Shown in pieces: positions 32,932-36,708 of a DNA stretch of 36,708 nucleotides. Each line of letters starts with the position of its first letter. The first letter of the stretch is position 1. Source of the DNA: an uncultured Ruminococcus sp. (GTDB lineage: Bacteria; Bacillota; Clostridia; Oscillospirales; Ruminococcaceae); assembly GCA_900538575.1 (NCBI GenBank), contig UPZA01000019.1, forward strand, positions 1 to 36,708, in the 5' to 3' direction. The notes under the pieces were generated by a model. That model was not told the DNA's origin, did not search any database, and worked only from the letters and a program-made list of their open reading frames with translations. A program made the translations under genes and the position numbers.

Positions 32932-33556
32932 ATGGATTTTCCTTCAGATACGGATTATTTCTTTTTTCAAAAGAAAGCGTTGTCGTTTCATTATGTCCCG
33001 GACAAACGTTGAGGTCTTCTTTTATTTCAGCAAGTCTTAAAAGGGATTTATGCATTTCAGAGGGATTACCGCCCGGAAAATCTGTTCTTCCCATTGAAAG
33101 CGCAAATAAAGTATCTCCTGTAAAAATATAGTCGTTACAAAGATAACACACGCTTCCTTTGGTATGTCCCGGCGTTTCTATGACTTTGAATTTAAGTTCG
33201 TCAAGTATTATTTCTGAACCTTCTGAAATCTCTTTGTATTCTGTAATCGGCTTGAAAGACTCGTTGCATATAAAATCTGCAAGGCTGTCCATACGGCTTG
33301 AAAGCATATGGGAGTCATTGCCGCTTATAAATATCTCGGCTCCAGAATCTATAGCAGCGTCGGCTGTTCCTCCGAAATGGTCGTAATGACCATGAGTAAG
33401 AAGTATTTTTTTTAGTTTTAAGCCGTTTGTTTCAAGATAGTCTTTGATTTTATCATAATCTCCGCCGATATCTATTGCCGCTGCATTTTTATTTTTGGTT
33501 TCTATGATGTAGCAGTTTGTTGAAAGAGGTCCAAGAATAAATCGCTGAACTTTCAT
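32915..33556 (-). CDS. Metallo-beta-lactamase-fold hydrolase, glyoxalase II-like (YcbL type)
   Basis: This 213-residue hydrolase has the zinc motif LLTHGHYDHFGG, later HTKGSVCYL, GDTLFALSMGRTDFPGG and CPGHNETT, which supply the remaining metal ligands. The FALSMGRTDFPGG stretch is typical of YcbL-type proteins near glyoxalase II. I chose the ATG at 33554-33556 with GGAG at 33564-33567; the open frame runs upstream to 33703 but has no ribosome site and crosses a terminator-like hairpin. It heads a two-gene operon with hemZ. Confidence 0.9.
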   Translation of the reverse strand: MKVQRFILGPLSTNCYIIETKNKNAAAIDIGGDYDKIKDYLETNGLKLKKILLTHGHYDHFGGTADAAIDSGAEIFISGNDSHMLSSRMDSLADFICNESFKPITEYKEISEGSEIILDELKFKVIETPGHTKGSVCYLCNDYIFTGDTLFALSMGRTDFPGGNPSEMHKSLLRLAEIKEDLNVCPGHNETTTLSFEKRNNPYLKENPYEDLI

Positions 33557-33572
33557 AATTAATCTCCAGTCT

Positions 33573-33633
33573 GCCGCCGAATTATTATAAGCTAAATATA
33601 AAAAAACAAACCCCGCGGCGGCGGATAGGGTTT
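33573..33633 (-). promoter_or_regulatory. Possible attenuator in the MBL-hemZ leader
   Basis: On the minus strand AAACCC (33628-33633) pairs with GGGTTT (33608-33613), followed after one G by seven T (33600-33606), which is terminator-like and lies between promoter and start codon. The hairpin loop holds GCCGCCG (33616-33622), which can instead pair with CGGCGGC (33573-33579) beside the ribosome site. The two folds could compete. Confidence 0.45.
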
Positions 33634-33693
33634 TTGTAATACTTGCAGTAATATACCTTAATTTTATCAGTTTTATATTTAATTTGTAAAAAC

Positions 33694-33723
33694 AGTATAA
33701 CATGAATTTTATTATGATGTCAA
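33694..33723 (-). promoter_or_regulatory. Promoter of the MBL-hemZ operon
   Basis: Minus strand TTGACA (33718-33723), 18 nt, TATACT (33694-33699). A strong match, leaving a leader of about 130 nt. Confidence 0.75.
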
Positions 33724-33815
33724 TAAAACTGCTGTATAAATTTAGTATAAACGGAAAATAATATTAATAAGCGTTTCCGATTTATTCATTAACATAAAAC
33801 GGAAACAAAAAAAAT

Positions 33816-33844
33816 AAAACCTCGCTGCGCCGCTGCGATGTTTT
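33816..33844 (+). other. Hairpin in the rubrerythrin leader
   Basis: AAAAC (33816-33820) and TCGC (33822-33825) pair with GCGA (33835-33838) and GTTTT (33840-33844), with one C/T mismatch and a 9-nt loop. A-rich and T-rich flanks make it terminator-like on both strands; the minus-strand T-run is longer. It lies about 35 nt before the rubrerythrin start. Upstream, TTTCCG and CGGAAA (33774-33804) form a wide inverted pair. Confidence 0.5.
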
Positions 33845-33879
33845 AAATTTTAAAGATATAGCGGCAGAAGGAGATTAAT

Positions 33880-34482
33880 ATGAATAATAATTTATCTGAA
33901 AGTCAGACAAAAATTAACCTTTTAAGAGCGTTTGCCGGTGAAAGCCAGGCCAGAAACAGATATACTTTTGCGGCTTCACAGGCAAAAAAAGAAAATCTGC
34001 CCGTTATAGAAATGGTGTTTAAATTCACTGCGGATCAGGAAAAGGAGCATGCTAAGGTATTTTACGACTTTTTAAAGGATATGTCGGGTCAGAACATTAA
34101 GATTGACGGAAGCTATCCTGTGGACATTTACGGCACAACTCTGGAACTGCTTCGGGCTTCTCAGCATAATGAATTTGAGGAATTTGAACCCGTTTATCCG
34201 GATTTCGGTAAAATAGCCAATCAGGAGGGTTTTAACCAGATAGGCTTGAAATTTAACGAAATTGCAAAGATTGAAAAGATTCACGGCGAACGCTTTGGAA
34301 TGTTTGCAGATTGGCTTGAGCAGGGAAAGCTGTTTATATCTGATGTAGAGGAAGAATGGATGTGTCTTAACTGCGGATATGTTCATAAGAGCACTGAGGC
34401 TCCTAAGGTTTGTCCGGTATGCAATCATAAGCAGGGCTACTTTATAAGGCTTTCATTAGCTCCTTTTACGAATAAATTATAA
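33880..34482 (+). CDS. rbr: Rubrerythrin
   Basis: A 200-residue non-haem di-iron peroxidase that reduces hydrogen peroxide in anaerobes. The N-terminal four-helix domain carries the iron ligands in AGESQARNRY, then DQEKEHAKVF, EIAKIEKIHGERF. The C-terminal rubredoxin-like domain has two CxxC sites (WMCLNCGY, KVCPVCNH) that bind one iron for electron transfer. Length and order are standard. AAGGAGATTAAT precedes the ATG. It may share transcripts with enolase, 17 nt downstream, as no terminator lies between. Confidence 0.95.
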   Translation: MNNNLSESQTKINLLRAFAGESQARNRYTFAASQAKKENLPVIEMVFKFTADQEKEHAKVFYDFLKDMSGQNIKIDGSYPVDIYGTTLELLRASQHNEFEEFEPVYPDFGKIANQEGFNQIGLKFNEIAKIEKIHGERFGMFADWLEQGKLFISDVEEEWMCLNCGYVHKSTEAPKVCPVCNHKQGYFIRLSLAPFTNKL

Positions 34483-34499
34483 TAAAAAGAGGATACAGT

Positions 34500-35762
34500 A
34501 TGGCTATTAAAATTGAAAAGGTAAGAGGATATGAAATTCTCGATTCAAGAGGAAATCCGACTGTCAAGGCGGAAGTTCTGCTTTCGGACGGAAGCGTCGG
34601 AGTAGCAAGCGTTCCTTCCGGAGCGTCAACCGGAATAAACGAGGCCGCAGAGCTGCGCGATGGGGAAGAAGGCAGATACTGCGGCAAGGGCGTTACAGAG
34701 GCGGTAAAGAATATCAATATAGAAATATGCAAGGCAGCAGCTTCGTCTAATACTATAGATCAGAGCAGAATTGACAGTATGCTTATTAATCTTGACGGTA
34801 CTGATAATAAAAGCAGGCTGGGGGCAAATGCAATACTGGCGGTTTCTCTTGCGCTGGCAAAGGCCTCCGCGTCGCATTACAGGCTGCCGCTTTATAAATA
34901 TATCGGCGGTATATCGGCAGATATTATGCCTATACCTATGATGAATATTTTAAACGGCGGAGCGCATGCCGCTAATAACATTGATATTCAGGAATTTATG
35001 ATAATGCCTGTAGGAGCCCCTACCTTTGCAGAAGCGCTTAGAATGGGTACTGAGGTTTATCATTCATTGAAATCGGTTTTAAAGAAAAAGGGACTGGCGA
35101 CTGCTGTCGGAGATGAAGGCGGGTTTGCGCCGGATTTATCATCTGAGGAGGAAGCAATCGAATGTATTATTGAAGCGGTTGAAAAGGCCGGCTATAATAC
35201 CGATAAGATAAAAATTGCACTCGACGCAGCAAGCAGCGAGTGGTATAAGGACGGAAAATATTATCTTCCTAAAAGAGGAGCGACCTTTGAAACAGGCGAA
35301 TTGATTGATTACTGGGATAAGCTTGTTGAAAAGTATCCGATCATTTCAATTGAAGATCCCCTGGGCGAAGAAGATTGGAGCGGCTGGACTGAGATAACGT
35401 CTGTACTCGGCAAGAAGATACAGTTGGTAGGCGATGATCTTTTTGTAACTAATACGCGTCATCTTGAACGCGGTATCAGGGAAAACGCTGCTAACGCAAT
35501 TCTGATAAAGCTTAATCAGATCGGAACTCTGACCGAAACGCTTGACGCTATAAAAATGGCGCGTTCAGCCGGTTACAGAGCAATAATATCACATCGTTCC
35601 GGAGAGACGGAGGATACGTCAATTGCAGATCTCGCCGTAGCAACTAATGCCGGACAAATAAAGACGGGGGCTCCATGCCGTTCTGACAGAGTAGCAAAAT
35701 ATAACAGACTGCTTAGGATAGGCGCAGAAAACGGTTTGACAAAATATAATAAGATACGGTGA
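34500..35762 (+). CDS. eno: Enolase (phosphopyruvate hydratase)
   Basis: A glycolytic enzyme that converts 2-phosphoglycerate to phosphoenolpyruvate in the cytoplasm. The 420-residue protein shows the usual landmarks: the N-terminal EILDSRGNPTVKAEV, the catalytic loop SGASTGINEA, NGGAHAANNIDIQEFMI, VGDEGGFAP, metal ligands in IKIALDAASSEWY, ISIEDPLGEEDW and LVGDDLFVTN, the base lysine in ILIKLNQIGT, and SHRSGETEDTSIADLAVA. Nothing essential is missing. A ribosome site GAGGA lies before the ATG. It ends at a strong terminator shared with sigK. Confidence 0.97.
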   Translation: MAIKIEKVRGYEILDSRGNPTVKAEVLLSDGSVGVASVPSGASTGINEAAELRDGEEGRYCGKGVTEAVKNINIEICKAAASSNTIDQSRIDSMLINLDGTDNKSRLGANAILAVSLALAKASASHYRLPLYKYIGGISADIMPIPMMNILNGGAHAANNIDIQEFMIMPVGAPTFAEALRMGTEVYHSLKSVLKKKGLATAVGDEGGFAPDLSSEEEAIECIIEAVEKAGYNTDKIKIALDAASSEWYKDGKYYLPKRGATFETGELIDYWDKLVEKYPIISIEDPLGEEDWSGWTEITSVLGKKIQLVGDDLFVTNTRHLERGIRENAANAILIKLNQIGTLTETLDAIKMARSAGYRAIISHRSGETEDTSIADLAVATNAGQIKTGAPCRSDRVAKYNRLLRIGAENGLTKYNKIR

Positions 35763-35765
35763 TAA

Positions 35766-35800
35766 AAAAGCTGTCTCATTTATATTGTGAGACAGCTTTT
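35766..35800. terminator. Bidirectional terminator between eno and sigK
   Basis: AAAAGCTGTCTCA (35766-35778) and TGAGACAGCTTTT (35788-35800) are a perfect 13-bp inverted repeat with a 9-nt loop; A- and T-runs suit both directions. Confidence 0.85.
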
Positions 35801-35805
35801 ATCAA

Positions 35806-36501
35806 TCAGTATGGATTTTTATCGTACATATTCTTTAGAGTGGTCAAAGCTTTTTTTTCTATGCGGGAAACATATGAGCGTGAAATATTCAATTTATCGG
35901 ATACTTCCCTCTGCGTTAGCGGATAGCAGCCGTAAAGACCGTAACGAAGCTTGATTACTTCCATTTCCCTTGAATCAAGGCATTGCTCCAAAAATTTATA
36001 AAGCTGTCCCGATCTTATAGATAAATCAATTTTTTCGATTATGTCCTCATCGTCTCCAATTATATCGCTTAATGTAAGCTGATTGCCGTCCTTATCTGTT
36101 TCAATCGGTTCATCTATGTAAATATCTGACGAGCTTTTCTTCTTTGCGCGGAAGTGCATTAGTATTTCATTTTCAATACATCTGCTTGCATAAGTGGCAA
36201 ACCTGTTCCCTTTTGAATAATCAAATGTGGAAACCGCTTTGATAAGTCCTATTGTTCCTATTGATATCAATTCATCCTGTTCTTTTATATTTGAATAATA
36301 TTTTTTAATGATATGAGCGACAAGTCTTAAATTATGTTCAATAAGCTTTGTACGCGCATTGCTGTCTCCTTTCCCCATAAGCTTGAAATATTCCTCTTCC
36401 TCTTTTTTAGACAGCGGTTTAGGAAAAACGTTTCTGCTGTCTACATGTAATGCGAAAAAAAATAAATTACTTAATATTGATTGTAACATATTTAAAAACA
36501 T
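35806..36501 (-). CDS. sigK: Sporulation sigma factor SigK
   Basis: This 231-residue sigma-70-family factor directs late mother-cell transcription during sporulation. A hydrophobic N-terminal pro-sequence (MFLNMLQSILSNLFFFALHV) precedes VFPKPLSKKEEEEYF, the spot where pro-SigK is cut in Bacillus. Region 2 (HNLRLVAHIIKKY, ELISIGTIGLIKAV, FATYASRCIENEILMHFR) and region 4 (LTQREVSDKLNISRSYVSRI) follow. The gene is continuous, not split by a skin-type element. An AAGGAGG site lies 7 nt before the ATG. It shows that the organism is, or descends from, an endospore former. Confidence 0.93.
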   Translation of the reverse strand: MFLNMLQSILSNLFFFALHVDSRNVFPKPLSKKEEEEYFKLMGKGDSNARTKLIEHNLRLVAHIIKKYYSNIKEQDELISIGTIGLIKAVSTFDYSKGNRFATYASRCIENEILMHFRAKKKSSSDIYIDEPIETDKDGNQLTLSDIIGDDEDIIEKIDLSIRSGQLYKFLEQCLDSREMEVIKLRYGLYGCYPLTQREVSDKLNISRSYVSRIEKKALTTLKNMYDKNPY

Positions 36502-36663
36502 TTTAATGCCTCCTTATAATATTTATACTATGTTATACAGCTTGTTTATTATAATTAAAGGGGATTTAAGTCAGTAAACATTATTGTTTATTGTGCATAA
36601 TATTGCATTTAGCGGAGAATTCACAATATATTTTGTATATTCCGTCAAATCTCAAAAAAAAGA

Positions 36664-36692
36664 TTGACAAAAGAGTAAGGAGGTGATATAAT
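36664..36692 (+). promoter_or_regulatory. Perfect-consensus promoter at the window edge
   Basis: TTGACA (36664-36669), 17 nt, TATAAT (36687-36692): both hexamers perfect with ideal spacing. It reads out of the window. The spacer holds AAGGAGGTGAT, a perfect match to the anti-Shine-Dalgarno end of 16S rRNA, so it may instead be, or also act as, a ribosome site. The target lies beyond the sequence. Confidence 0.6.
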
Positions 36693-36708
36693 AATAAAGC
36701 TGTCGAAC

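Noticed and set aside
33557..33703. N-terminal extension of the MBL-fold protein (49 residues)
   Set aside because: No ribosome site, it contains a terminator-like hairpin, and the homologous part begins at MKVQRFILGP with a good GGAG.
36502..36600. SigE-type promoter for sigK
   Set aside because: Minus-strand sequence near 36520-36560 has some resemblance to mother-cell promoters but not enough to place -35 and -10 boxes.
1..36708. CRISPR arrays, insertion sequences, tRNA genes
   Set aside because: No regularly spaced repeats, transposase motifs, terminal inverted repeats or tRNA cloverleaf sequences were seen on reading both strands; a tRNA search program was not available.

Overview
The window looks like chromosome of a low-GC, spore-forming, anaerobic Firmicute of the Ruminococcus/Oscillospiraceae type. 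The reasons are a dockerin-bearing pectinase (cellulosome habit), a SigK sporulation sigma factor, rubrerythrin, HemZ, a glnA-ANTAR pair and AT-rich DNA with strong AGGAGG ribosome sites. There are no rRNA or tRNA genes, no CRISPR array, and no integrase or transposase that I can see.

Layout. (1) 1-3573: the end of a type I secretion ATPase, its HlyD partner, then decayed and orphan accessory genes: a broken Doc-family toxin, a membrane-anchored hypothetical and a small acidic immunity-like protein. (2) 3861-10278: a secreted, dockerin-tagged rhamnogalacturonan lyase, a VanZ-like protein, a Mn-type superoxide dismutase, and a glnA-ANTAR regulator operon. (3) 10558-31441: a ~21 kb accessory block, all on the + strand, holding a natural-product system. 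(4) 31483-36501: core genes (hemZ and an MBL hydrolase, rubrerythrin, enolase, sigK). The window ends with a consensus promoter reading outward.

The accessory block is the main interest. A LytTR response regulator (10558) is followed by two operons. Operon A (11566-21084) encodes an AMP ligase, an acyl carrier protein, a PaaK/CapK-like adenylate-forming enzyme, an ABC exporter, an intracellular subtilase fused to a second domain, a radical SAM/SPASM maturase of the CcpM type, a TIGR04066-like peptide-maturation protein, a carrier-protein-like protein with an altered DSL motif, and a 67-residue Cys-rich precursor peptide of the CLI_3235 type. Operon B (21390-31441) encodes a lipoprotein solute-binding protein, two MalF/MalG-type permeases, an HlyD-like adaptor, a MacB/FtsX-like permease, two glycosyltransferases (one with a C-terminal winged-helix-like domain), a glycosylasparaginase-family Ntn hydrolase, and a BtrH/papain-like Cys-His-Asp protein.

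Both operons start from the same promoter design. Two direct repeats GCATTCAGG lie 21 bp apart, then 9 nt, then TTGAAA-17-TATACT, with identical spacing at 11379-11446 and 21288-21355. This ties operon B to operon A as one regulon, probably under the adjacent LytTR regulator. My working model (inference) is a radical-SAM-modified Cys-rich peptide that may also be acylated (AMP ligase, ACP, BtrH-like transferase) and glycosylated, with leader removal by the subtilase and export by the ABC protein.
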